From positions 1-6,304 of the forward strand of contig PMLO01000105.1 in NCBI GenBank assembly GCA_003158895.1: a stretch of 6,304 bases of DNA. Direction: 5' to 3'. This document shows, in pieces, positions 1 to 5,574 of the stretch (position 1 is the stretch's first letter; each line of letters starts with the position of its first letter). The stretch comes from Propionibacteriaceae bacterium. Its GTDB lineage: Bacteria > Actinomycetota > Actinomycetes > Propionibacteriales > Propionibacteriaceae. Below the pieces are notes generated by a model. It was not told the origin of the DNA. It was given only the letters and a program-made list of their open reading frames with translations, and ran no database searches. Made by a program: the position numbers and the translations under genes.

Positions 1-1
1 T

Positions 2-607
2 GCGGACATCTACTCGATCGGCGCCGTGACGTACGCCCTGTTGTCGGGCAAGCCTCCGTTCCCGGTCAAGACACTCGCCGACCTTCTCAGCCGCAACCCG
101 GCCATCGGGCCCGCGCCGATCGCTGACCGCGTGGGCGCTCCGCCGGCGCTCGACGCGCTGCTGAACGCCGCCCTCTCGCCCGATCCGAACAAGCGGCCAC
201 AGACGGCCGACATCATGGCGAGCGCGCTCGACCAGCTGGCCGAGGTGCTGCCGGGCGGCCAGACGTACACGCCGCGCCCGCTACCACCCGCCGAGGGCTC
301 TGTCCTGCGTCCGTCGGTGCCTGCGCCATTCGGCACCCCCTCGAGCTTCATCTCCGGACTCAGCCCGGCTCCCGGTGGCCCGGGGTCGATGGTCTCGCTG
401 CCCCCGAACTCGTACTACACGGCTGCACCGACCTCGTCGGGGTACGAGACGCCGACCAGCGTCCTCGCGAGCTACATCCCCGAGGCCGAGTACACCCCTG
501 CCCCGGTCGCCGAGAGCCACTCCCCGCTGTTCTGGGTCTGGGTCATCCTGTCGGCCGTCGCGCTGTTCTTCCTCACGCTCATGATCACGATCTGGGTCTC
601 CGGCTGA
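2..607 (+). CDS. Ser/Thr protein kinase, C-terminal part (5'-partial), membrane-anchored
   Basis: The frame is open from the window edge, so only the last 201 residues are seen; the GTG at 26 is internal. The fragment begins in kinase subdomain IX (ADIYSIGAVTYALLSGKPPF, fragment residues 1-20) and reaches subdomain XI with its conserved Arg in PDPNKRPQTA (about residues 60-69), so this is the end of a eukaryotic-like (Hanks-type) kinase C-lobe. ATP-binding and catalytic-loop residues lie upstream, out of view. A Pro/Ser/Thr/Tyr-rich linker of roughly 90 residues follows, then a strongly hydrophobic helix (about residues 176-198, LFWVWVILSAVALFF...). The protein stops two residues later. The family phosphorylates Ser/Thr on target proteins, with the catalytic domain in the cytoplasm. 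Many actinobacterial relatives carry extracellular PASTA or other sensor domains; here nothing lies beyond the helix. The gene ends 25 bp before the DUF3039 gene on the same strand. Confidence 0.9.
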   Translation, partial: ADIYSIGAVTYALLSGKPPFPVKTLADLLSRNPAIGPAPIADRVGAPPALDALLNAALSPDPNKRPQTADIMASALDQLAEVLPGGQTYTPRPLPPAEGSVLRPSVPAPFGTPSSFISGLSPAPGGPGSMVSLPPNSYYTAAPTSSGYETPTSVLASYIPEAEYTPAPVAESHSPLFWVWVILSAVALFFLTLMITIWVSG

Positions 608-619
608 GACCGAGCCGCC

Positions 620-632
620 TACAATCGGGAAC
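620..632 (+). promoter_or_regulatory. Probable -10 box for a leaderless DUF3039 transcript
   Basis: TACAAT at 620-625 matches the actinobacterial -10 pattern TAnnnT. The usual distance from -10 to +1 puts transcription start at about 632-633, which is the GTG start codon itself. No Shine-Dalgarno (only a weak GGGA) and no convincing -35 hexamer are visible around 596-603. This is inference from spacing. Confidence 0.55.
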
Positions 633-914
633 GTGAGCATGACTCCCGAGACCCAACGGGCACCAGGTGCGCGGACCATCACCGACGAACGCACCGAGCT
701 GCGCCTCGACGACGGCGACCACGAACGGTTCGCGCACTACGTCGCGAAGCGGACGCTCACCGAGGCGATGGTCATGGGCACCCCCGTTGTCGCTCTCTGC
801 GGCAAGGTATGGGTGCCGAGCCGCAATCCCGAGAAGTTCCCGGTGTGCCCGGAATGCAAGGAGATCTGGGAAGCGCACCCCGACGGCCCCGATTCGAACA
901 ATCCCGACGCCTGA
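633..914 (+). CDS. DUF3039 family protein, small putative zinc-binding protein
   Basis: A 93-residue protein that I recognise as the actinobacterial DUF3039 family; no biochemical role is established that I know of. The diagnostic core is HYVAKRTLTEAMVMGTPVVALCGKVWVP (residues 35-62) followed by FPVCPECKEIWE (69-80). Cys56, the Cys72-x2-Cys75 pair and His35 could bind a zinc ion; this is inferred from the pattern. The N-terminal 25 residues and the tail after residue 81 are low-complexity and probably disordered. No signal peptide or membrane segment is present. I chose GTG 633 because a TACAAT box lies just upstream at leaderless spacing; ATG 639 (third codon) is an alternative that changes little. 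The gene lies 25 bp after the kinase gene but probably has its own promoter. It is convergent with dehydrogenase A. Confidence 0.9.
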   Translation: MSMTPETQRAPGARTITDERTELRLDDGDHERFAHYVAKRTLTEAMVMGTPVVALCGKVWVPSRNPEKFPVCPECKEIWEAHPDGPDSNNPDA

Positions 915-918
915 TCCG

Positions 919-979
919 CACAACCTTCCGAGCGCCCGCACACCCACTGCGACCAGATATCGGAGCGACAGAGGTTGTG
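919..979. terminator. Inverted repeat between convergent genes, possible bidirectional terminator
   Basis: CACAACCT (919-926) is exactly complementary to AGGTTGTG (972-979). The pairing can continue with TCCG (927-930) against CGGA (961-964) if 965-971 is bulged, leaving a loop of about 30 bases. The repeat fills most of the 75-bp gap between the DUF3039 stop (914) and the dehydrogenase A stop (990). No T-tract follows on either strand, so an intrinsic terminator is uncertain; a folded 3' end or protein site is possible. Confidence 0.35.
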
Positions 980-989
980 TGCGTCCGCG

Positions 990-2399
990 TCAGGACGCGT
1001 CGGTCCAGCGGGGCTCAGGGCTCCGCCCGTACCAGTAGCCTCCCGGCGCGAACAGCCGATCGACGACGTCCGTGAGAACCCCAGCCTCCTCGAGCGTGTC
1101 CAGGATCGTGTAGCGAGCGCGGATCGTCTGAGCCTGGAAGTACTTCGTCCGGAGCTGCTCGAGGGACACACCGATCTGGCTCGGGTGGTGGATCGCGCCG
1201 ACCCGGCGCAGGATGTCCTCGACCTCCGACGCGGGCATGAGCTGCTGGGCCAGCCGGAACCTCAGCTCGGGCCACACCCGGCGGATCCTCTCGAGACGCT
1301 CGCGGGCGGCGTCAGGCGGGAGGTACTTCTCCGCCGACGCGCGTACCGCCGACTCGCGGATGATGGGCGCCGGCTGTAGCGCCTCGACGCGGGCGCGATC
1401 CTGCGCGGGGGTCGGCCAGGCGACCAGCCGGGATTCGACGTCGATCGAGGAGAGATCGATGCCGATGACGATCTCGTACAGCGCACACATCGCGAGCGTG
1501 CCGAGGCCCACCTTGAACCCGTGCGAGAGCGGGATGGCCCAGTCACGGCCGTACCCCTCCATCTCCCACTGGTGGCTGAAGTGGTGACCTGCGCCCGACG
1601 CGGGGCGTGACGTGCCGTGCACCTGGATCGCCAGGCCCGACATCTGCAGCCCTTCGCTCAGCGCCTCGACCGCTTCCAGGTCGCCGCGGCGCAGTCCGTC
1701 GGGATCGGCGATCGCGTCCTGCAAAGGCCCCTGGACGAGGTCCCAGACGTCCCAGTCGACCGCCTCGATCCCCAGCGCGTCGGAGACCAGCCAGTCGGCG
1801 CCCGCCGGTATCTTCTCGAAGAGATCGCCCAAGCCAGTTGCCGTGAGCCGGCTCGGCGCGGCGGCCATTACGTCAATCGGCGCCACGACGGCGATCGGCG
1901 CCCGGCACGTGACCGTACTCTTCACACCCCTGACCGTGATCGCCGCGCCTTCCGCGGTGTAGCCGTCGACCGAGGCGGCGGTGCACACAGACAGGTACGG
2001 ACGCCCGACCATGTCGCTCGCGTTCTTCACGACGTCGTTGATCGACCCGGATCCGACCGAGACGGCGGCCGCACCGGTGGCGGCGAGGATGTCCCGTACC
2101 CGGAGCACCATGGCGTCGTCGGCGAACAGGACCGGCTGGCCCGGGAAGACCACGGGCTCGTCGGAGTCGATGCCCGCGGCACGCAGCGACTCCTGGACGC
2201 CCGCCCCGGCCGCGGCCCACGTGTTCTCGTCGGCGATGATGACCGCGCGCATCCCGGGCAGATACTCGGCGAACGTCGCGCCTGTCTGGTCGAGGACCCC
2301 CACGCCCATGACGACGGCCTTGGTCTGGCCTGCGCCGGCAAGGGCGGTCTGGATCCTGATGGACGTCTTCGCGGGTACTCCTCGAGCAACGGTAGGCAC
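990..2399 (-). CDS. Glycerol-1-phosphate dehydrogenase/AraM-like dehydrogenase (paralogue A)
   Basis: A 469-residue member of the iron-containing alcohol dehydrogenase/dehydroquinate synthase-like superfamily, closest by motif to the AraM/EgsA (sn-glycerol-1-phosphate dehydrogenase) branch. The N-terminal Rossmann-like half has VVFPGQPVLFADD (residues 83-95) and the nucleotide motif VGSGSIND (115-122). The metal ligands expected for the family are Asp145 (AASVDGY), His272 (GAGHHFSHQWEM) and His293 (LSHGFKVGLG). A helical C-terminal domain ends APGGYW plus a short tail absent from paralogue B. At 469 residues it is longer than Bacillus AraM (about 394 as I recall), but B at 450 is also long. 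The family reduces dihydroxyacetone phosphate with NAD(P)H; the substrate here is not proven. GTG 2399 is the most plausible start, although no good Shine-Dalgarno precedes it. The longer open frame, upstream to 2939, is antisense to the FGGY gene. The gene is divergent from the FGGY kinase, with 79 bp between starts. Confidence 0.85.
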   Translation of the reverse strand: MPTVARGVPAKTSIRIQTALAGAGQTKAVVMGVGVLDQTGATFAEYLPGMRAVIIADENTWAAAGAGVQESLRAAGIDSDEPVVFPGQPVLFADDAMVLRVRDILAATGAAAVSVGSGSINDVVKNASDMVGRPYLSVCTAASVDGYTAEGAAITVRGVKSTVTCRAPIAVVAPIDVMAAAPSRLTATGLGDLFEKIPAGADWLVSDALGIEAVDWDVWDLVQGPLQDAIADPDGLRRGDLEAVEALSEGLQMSGLAIQVHGTSRPASGAGHHFSHQWEMEGYGRDWAIPLSHGFKVGLGTLAMCALYEIVIGIDLSSIDVESRLVAWPTPAQDRARVEALQPAPIIRESAVRASAEKYLPPDAARERLERIRRVWPELRFRLAQQLMPASEVEDILRRVGAIHHPSQIGVSLEQLRTKYFQAQTIRARYTILDTLEEAGVLTDVVDRLFAPGGYWYGRSPEPRWTDAS

Positions 2400-2410
2400 C
2401 GCTCGATCTT

Positions 2411-2425
2411 GCCACCCGGTGTGGC
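2411..2425. repeat. Short perfect inverted repeat, candidate operator
   Basis: GCCAC (2411-2415), a 5-bp spacer, then GTGGC (2421-2425). It overlaps the first base of the proposed minus-strand -10 of dehydrogenase A and lies about 54 bp upstream of the kinase start, a position where a repressor could control both genes. Five-base arms in GC-rich DNA can arise by chance, so this is tentative. Confidence 0.3.
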
Positions 2426-2465
2426 GAGGTCCTGCGAGGATGCCCGTACAGGCCATCAGTTGCAC

Positions 2466-2471
2466 GGAAGG
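2466..2471 (+). promoter_or_regulatory. Ribosome binding site of the FGGY kinase
   Basis: GGAAGG lies seven bases before ATG 2479. It fixes the start of the kinase and excludes the in-frame upstream starts, including the one at 1981 inside the opposite-strand dehydrogenase gene. Confidence 0.7.
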
Positions 2472-2478
2472 CACCGCC

Positions 2479-3990
2479 ATGGATCCCCTCGTCATCGCCG
2501 TGGATTCGTCCACCACCGCCACGAAAGCACTGGTGGTCGACGGGGCCGGCTCCGTCGTCGGGTCCGGCCGGGCCGAGATCGGTTTGAGCACACCGGGCGC
2601 CGACCGGTACGAGCACGACCCGGCCGACTGGTGGCGCAGCACCAACAGTGCCGTCAGCGAGGCGGTCATGGGACTGTCCGCTGACCAGCGACGCCGCGTG
2701 GCAGCGCTCTGCATCACTCCCCAACGGCAGTCGTTCGCGCTGGTGGATGCGGACGGAGCCGCCGTACGGCCGGGCATCCTCTGGCTCGACGGGCGGGCGA
2801 GCGCGGAGGTCGCCGAGCTGGGCAGCGAGGAGGTCCATGCGCTGTCCGGCTTCCAGCCCGATGTCACGCCGTCCCTGTACAAGATCGCCTGGTTGTCGCG
2901 GCACGAGCCGGATGCGGTGGCTCGCGCGGTACGGATCACCGGCGTCCACGGCTACCTGGTCCACGCGCTCACCGGCCGGTGGGCCGACTCCGTGGCGACC
3001 GCCGACAGCCTCGGGTTGTACGACATGGCGACGCTGTCGTTCTCGCCGCGGCTCACGGAGCTCGCCGGGCTACGGGCCGACCAGCTGCCGGAGCTGGTTC
3101 CCTCAGGGTCGCCGATGGGTGAGGTGACGGCCGATGTCCTCGACGCCTGGGGATTGCCCGGGTCGGTCATGGTGGTCGCCGGTTGCGGTGACGGACAGGC
3201 GGCCGGGCTAGGCGCCGGCGCGACCCGTCCCGACGAGGCGTACCTCAACCTCGGCACCGCTGTCGTGGCGGGCGTGCACAGCGAGACCTACCGGTACGGA
3301 TCGGTCTATCGCACCGACGCCGCAGGACTGCCGGGACAGTACGTGCTCGAGGTCGTGCAGAACTCGGGCGCCTATCTGGCGGGGTGGTTCCGTTCGGAGC
3401 TCGGCGATCCCGCGCTGCACGGCGCTCCCGACCCGGGGCTGGAGGCAGCGGCCGCGGCCGTGCCGACGGGGTGCGGCGGCCTCGTGGCGCTCCCGTACTG
3501 GAACGCCGTCCAGAGCCCGTACTGGGATCCGATCGCTCGCGGCGCGTACGTGGGGCTGTCCGGCATTCACGGCCGGGCGCACCTGTACCGGGCGCTGCTC
3601 GAGGGGATCAGCCTCGAGACCGCACGCAACCTGCGCGGCCTGCAGGACGACACGGGCGTGCCGTTGACGTCGGTGCGCGTCATGGGTGGCGGCCAGCGCA
3701 GCGACCTGTGGCGCCATATCGTCGCCGATGCGACCGGGCTGCCGCTGACGAGCTGCGACGTCGACGAGGTGTCCGCCATGGGGGCAGCCGCACAGGCGAT
3801 CGCCTACGTCACTGGAGAACCCATCGCCGACACCGCGCGCCGCCTGGCGAAGCTGGGAGCAGTCACGGAGCCGGACGAGACGCTCCACGACGTCTACGAG
3901 GAGCTCGGCGCGATCCAGGTGGACGTGTACACGGCGTTGTCCCCCACCTTCGCCGCACAGCACGCGTTCGCCGCGAGGCACCCGCTCTGA
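2479..3990 (+). CDS. FGGY-family carbohydrate kinase, xylulokinase-like
   Basis: A 503-residue protein, a normal length for the family. It transfers the ATP gamma-phosphate to a sugar or polyol hydroxyl in the cytoplasm. The N-terminal phosphate-binding motif is VIAVDSSTTATKALVVD (residues 5-21) with Asp9. WLDGRA (102-107) is the family's substrate-side motif. CGDGQAAGLGAG (236-247) carries the expected catalytic base Asp238, followed by NLGT (257-260). VRVMGGGQRSDLWRHIVAD (399-417) is the adenosine-binding motif of the second actin-like domain. All key residues are present, so the enzyme should be active. DSSTTATKA differs from the usual xylulokinase D-x-GTTGTKA, so D-xylulose is not assured; another pentulose, tetritol or polyol is possible. 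Start ATG 2479 is supported by GGAAGG and by the motif lying at the N-terminus. It is divergent from dehydrogenase A and ends 11 bp from the end of convergent dehydrogenase B, which suggests one pathway. Confidence 0.9.
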   Translation: MDPLVIAVDSSTTATKALVVDGAGSVVGSGRAEIGLSTPGADRYEHDPADWWRSTNSAVSEAVMGLSADQRRRVAALCITPQRQSFALVDADGAAVRPGILWLDGRASAEVAELGSEEVHALSGFQPDVTPSLYKIAWLSRHEPDAVARAVRITGVHGYLVHALTGRWADSVATADSLGLYDMATLSFSPRLTELAGLRADQLPELVPSGSPMGEVTADVLDAWGLPGSVMVVAGCGDGQAAGLGAGATRPDEAYLNLGTAVVAGVHSETYRYGSVYRTDAAGLPGQYVLEVVQNSGAYLAGWFRSELGDPALHGAPDPGLEAAAAAVPTGCGGLVALPYWNAVQSPYWDPIARGAYVGLSGIHGRAHLYRALLEGISLETARNLRGLQDDTGVPLTSVRVMGGGQRSDLWRHIVADATGLPLTSCDVDEVSAMGAAAQAIAYVTGEPIADTARRLAKLGAVTEPDETLHDVYEELGAIQVDVYTALSPTFAAQHAFAARHPL

Positions 3991-4005
3991 CGTACGAGGC
4001 GTCAG
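3987..4005. repeat. Palindrome spanning both stop codons of convergent genes
   Basis: CTGACG (3987-3992), seven bases, then CGTCAG (4000-4005), a perfect 6-bp inverted repeat. The kinase stop (3988-3990) lies in the left arm and the stop of dehydrogenase B (complement of 4002-4004) in the right arm. Both mRNAs could form the same small hairpin at their stop codon. The stem is short and has no T-tract, so terminator function is only possible. Confidence 0.35.
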
Positions 4006-5354
4006 TCGTGGGGCCAGTCGGACCAGTAGCCGCCGGGTGCGAACAGGGCGTCGACGACCGTGTCGAGCAGGCCCAGCTCGTACAGCGCATCGAACATCGT
4101 GTACCGGGAGCGGATGGTCTGGGCCTGGAAGTATGTACGCCGCAGGCGGTCCTGGCTGATCCCGATCTGAGCCGGGTGGTACGCGGAGCCGACCTTGTGC
4201 AATCGCTCGGCGACATCTGCCGGGCCCAGCAGCAACGGCCTGACGCGCTCGATGATCGCGGGCCACGCGGCTTTGATCGCACGGATGCGATCAGCGGCCT
4301 CGCCGGCCGGTACGTACTTGAGCCGTGATTGCGCGATCGCCGGCTCGCGGATCGCTGGTTGCGGCTGGAGCGCGGTGACGCGAGCCACATCCTGCTCGGG
4401 CGTCAGCCACGCGGCCGCGCATGCCTCGGGGTCGACGCCCGAGACGTCCAGCAAGAGCGCCGCCTCGTACAGCGCACAGCTCGCGATCGTGCCCAGTCCC
4501 ACCTTGATCCCGTGCGTGAGAGGCGGCTCCCAGTCGAAGCCGTGCTTCTCCATCTCCCACTGGTGGCTGAAGTTGTGCCCCGCTCCCGACGCCGGCCGCG
4601 AGGACTGGAGCGCCTGCATCGCGAGGCCGCTCAGCAGCAATCCTTCCGCGAGCGCGCTGATCGCGCCCACATCGCCCGCGGCGCAGCCTGCGGGATCGGC
4701 CAGCGCGTGCCGCAGCGGGGGCTGGACGAGGTTCCACACGTCCGTGTCGATCGGTTCAATCCCCAGCTCGTCGGCCACGACCCAGTCGGCGCCCGCGGGC
4801 AGCTTCTCGACGAGGTCGCCGTAGCCGGTCGCCGTCAGACGGGCCGGAGCAGTGGCCATGACGTCGAGGGATGCCACGATCAGGGCCGGCGCGGGACACG
4901 TACGCGTGATCTTGAACCCGTCACGCGTGATCGAGGCACCGAACGCCGCATAGCCGTCCATCGACGCGGCCGTCGCGACCACCGCGTACGGCCGATCCAG
5001 CTCCCCCGACGCCAGCTTGGCTATGTCGTTGAGCGTGCCCGAGCCGACCACGACGATCACCGCATCCGTCGCGGCGGCGTGGTCGCGCAACATCGACACG
5101 TTGCCGTAGTCCGCGTACAGCGTGGGCTTGCCCGGGAACACGTACGGCTCCAGGCAGGTCACGCCGGCGGACACCAGGGAGTCGACCACAGCCTGTCCGG
5201 CCACCCGCCAGGTGCTCTCGTCGGCGACCACCAGCGCCGTGGCGTCCCCGAACACGTCGGTGAACAGGCGCCCGGTCCCCGCGATCGCACCGCGGCTGAG
5301 CAGTACGGCCCTGGTGTCGGTGGCGGTGGTCAGCGCGTCGTCGATCGCGGTCAC
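4002..5354 (-). CDS. Glycerol-1-phosphate dehydrogenase/AraM-like dehydrogenase (paralogue B)
   Basis: A 450-residue paralogue of the 990-2399 product, alignable over nearly its full length. Shared blocks include VFPGxPxLxAD, RLTATGxGDLxEKxPAGADW, SRPASGAGHxFSHQWEME, HGxKVGLGT and YFQAQTIRxRYT. The nucleotide motif is VGSGTLND (residues 103-110). Expected metal ligands are Asp133 (AASMDGY), His260 (GAGHNFSH) and His281 (LTHGIKVG). SMDGY is closer to the usual AraM form than A's SVDGY. No signal peptide or membrane segment is present, so it is a cytoplasmic NAD(P)-dependent reductase/dehydrogenase. Glycerol-1-phosphate dehydrogenase is the nearest named activity, but the substrate is unproven. 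GTG 5354 was chosen because GAGGAG lies seven bases upstream; ATG 5384 would add ten residues and overlap that site. It is convergent with the FGGY kinase and divergent from the SixA-type phosphatase. It may catalyse a step adjacent to A's, or act on a related substrate. Confidence 0.87.
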   Translation of the reverse strand: MTAIDDALTTATDTRAVLLSRGAIAGTGRLFTDVFGDATALVVADESTWRVAGQAVVDSLVSAGVTCLEPYVFPGKPTLYADYGNVSMLRDHAAATDAVIVVVGSGTLNDIAKLASGELDRPYAVVATAASMDGYAAFGASITRDGFKITRTCPAPALIVASLDVMATAPARLTATGYGDLVEKLPAGADWVVADELGIEPIDTDVWNLVQPPLRHALADPAGCAAGDVGAISALAEGLLLSGLAMQALQSSRPASGAGHNFSHQWEMEKHGFDWEPPLTHGIKVGLGTIASCALYEAALLLDVSGVDPEACAAAWLTPEQDVARVTALQPQPAIREPAIAQSRLKYVPAGEAADRIRAIKAAWPAIIERVRPLLLGPADVAERLHKVGSAYHPAQIGISQDRLRRTYFQAQTIRSRYTMFDALYELGLLDTVVDALFAPGGYWSDWPHD

Positions 5355-5361
5355 AGGGCTT

Positions 5362-5367
5362 CTCCTC
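5362..5367 (-). promoter_or_regulatory. Strong ribosome binding site of dehydrogenase B
   Basis: On the minus strand GAGGAG is followed by seven bases and GTG 5354. It selects the GTG over the in-frame ATG at 5384, which has only an abutting AAAGG before it. Confidence 0.75.
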
Positions 5368-5420
5368 AGTGGGGTTGGCTCCATCCTTTCGTGCCCGCCG
5401 CGCGCACCTCCCAGTGGGGT
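5367..5420. repeat. Nine-base direct repeat upstream of dehydrogenase B
   Basis: CAGTGGGGT occurs at 5367-5375 and again at 5412-5420, 45 bp apart. On the minus strand both copies (ACCCCACTG) are followed closely by a GGAGG-like or GAGGAG sequence. It may be a pair of regulator sites or a small local duplication of the leader. I see no clear promoter for dehydrogenase B here. Confidence 0.3.
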
Positions 5421-5518
5421 CCGGGGCAGCGTCGAACGTCGAGGGGTCGCCATGGGCCGCACCAGGCGTACGAACCGCGCGCGTCGCGGCTCCTCATCGC
5501 AGGAGGGCAACTCAGGTC

Positions 5519-5546
5519 TGGACCGTTCATTTTCGCCCGCTACAGT
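5519..5546 (+). promoter_or_regulatory. Probable promoter of the SixA-type phosphatase gene
   Basis: TGGACC (5519-5524) as -35 and TACAGT (5541-5546) as -10, with a 16-bp spacer. The predicted transcript start is at about 5553, so ATG 5554 would be essentially leaderless and ATG 5575 would have a leader of about 22 bases containing a purine-rich ribosome binding site. Confidence 0.5.
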
Positions 5547-5574
5547 GCGGCGCATGGCCGAGCAAAGGGGAGAG

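Larger units (their letters stand above)
2400..2478. promoter_or_regulatory. Divergent promoter/operator region between dehydrogenase A and the FGGY kinase
   Basis: These 79 bp must hold the promoters of both divergent genes. On the minus strand a -10-like CAAGAT (2411 to 2406) lies six bases before GTG 2399, the spacing of a leaderless start, but its -35 is poor. On the plus strand I find no convincing -10; GAGGAT at 2436-2441 is only a weak candidate. The direct repeat GCGAGG occurs at 2424-2429 and 2434-2439, one helical turn (10 bp) apart. Together with the inverted repeat at 2411-2425 this suggests a regulator site, though no regulator gene is present in the window. Confidence 0.5.

Noticed and set aside
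281..694. Minus-strand frame over the kinase linker
   Set aside because: Arg/Gly-rich, motif-free shadow of the kinase and DUF3039 genes.
1981..2478. Upstream in-frame extension of the FGGY kinase
   Set aside because: It overlaps dehydrogenase A in antisense, while the kinase's first phosphate-binding motif and a good ribosome site mark ATG 2479.
1617..2684. Plus-strand frame of 355 codons across dehydrogenase A and the kinase start
   Set aside because: Arg/Asp/Gly-rich shadow translation with no motifs; it overlaps two well-supported genes.
2400..2939. Upstream extension of the dehydrogenase A frame beyond 2399
   Set aside because: It is antisense to the N-terminal region of the FGGY kinase. 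Family homology and paralogue B both begin near 2399 or later.
3208..4266. Minus-strand frame of 352 codons across the kinase and the end of dehydrogenase B
   Set aside because: Antisense to the kinase's catalytic region, with shadow-like composition and no family motif.
990..5354. The two dehydrogenase copies as arms of a composite transposon or mobile element
   Set aside because: The copies lie on the same strand and are diverged at protein level. No transposase, terminal inverted repeats or target duplication is visible; ordinary gene duplication explains them.
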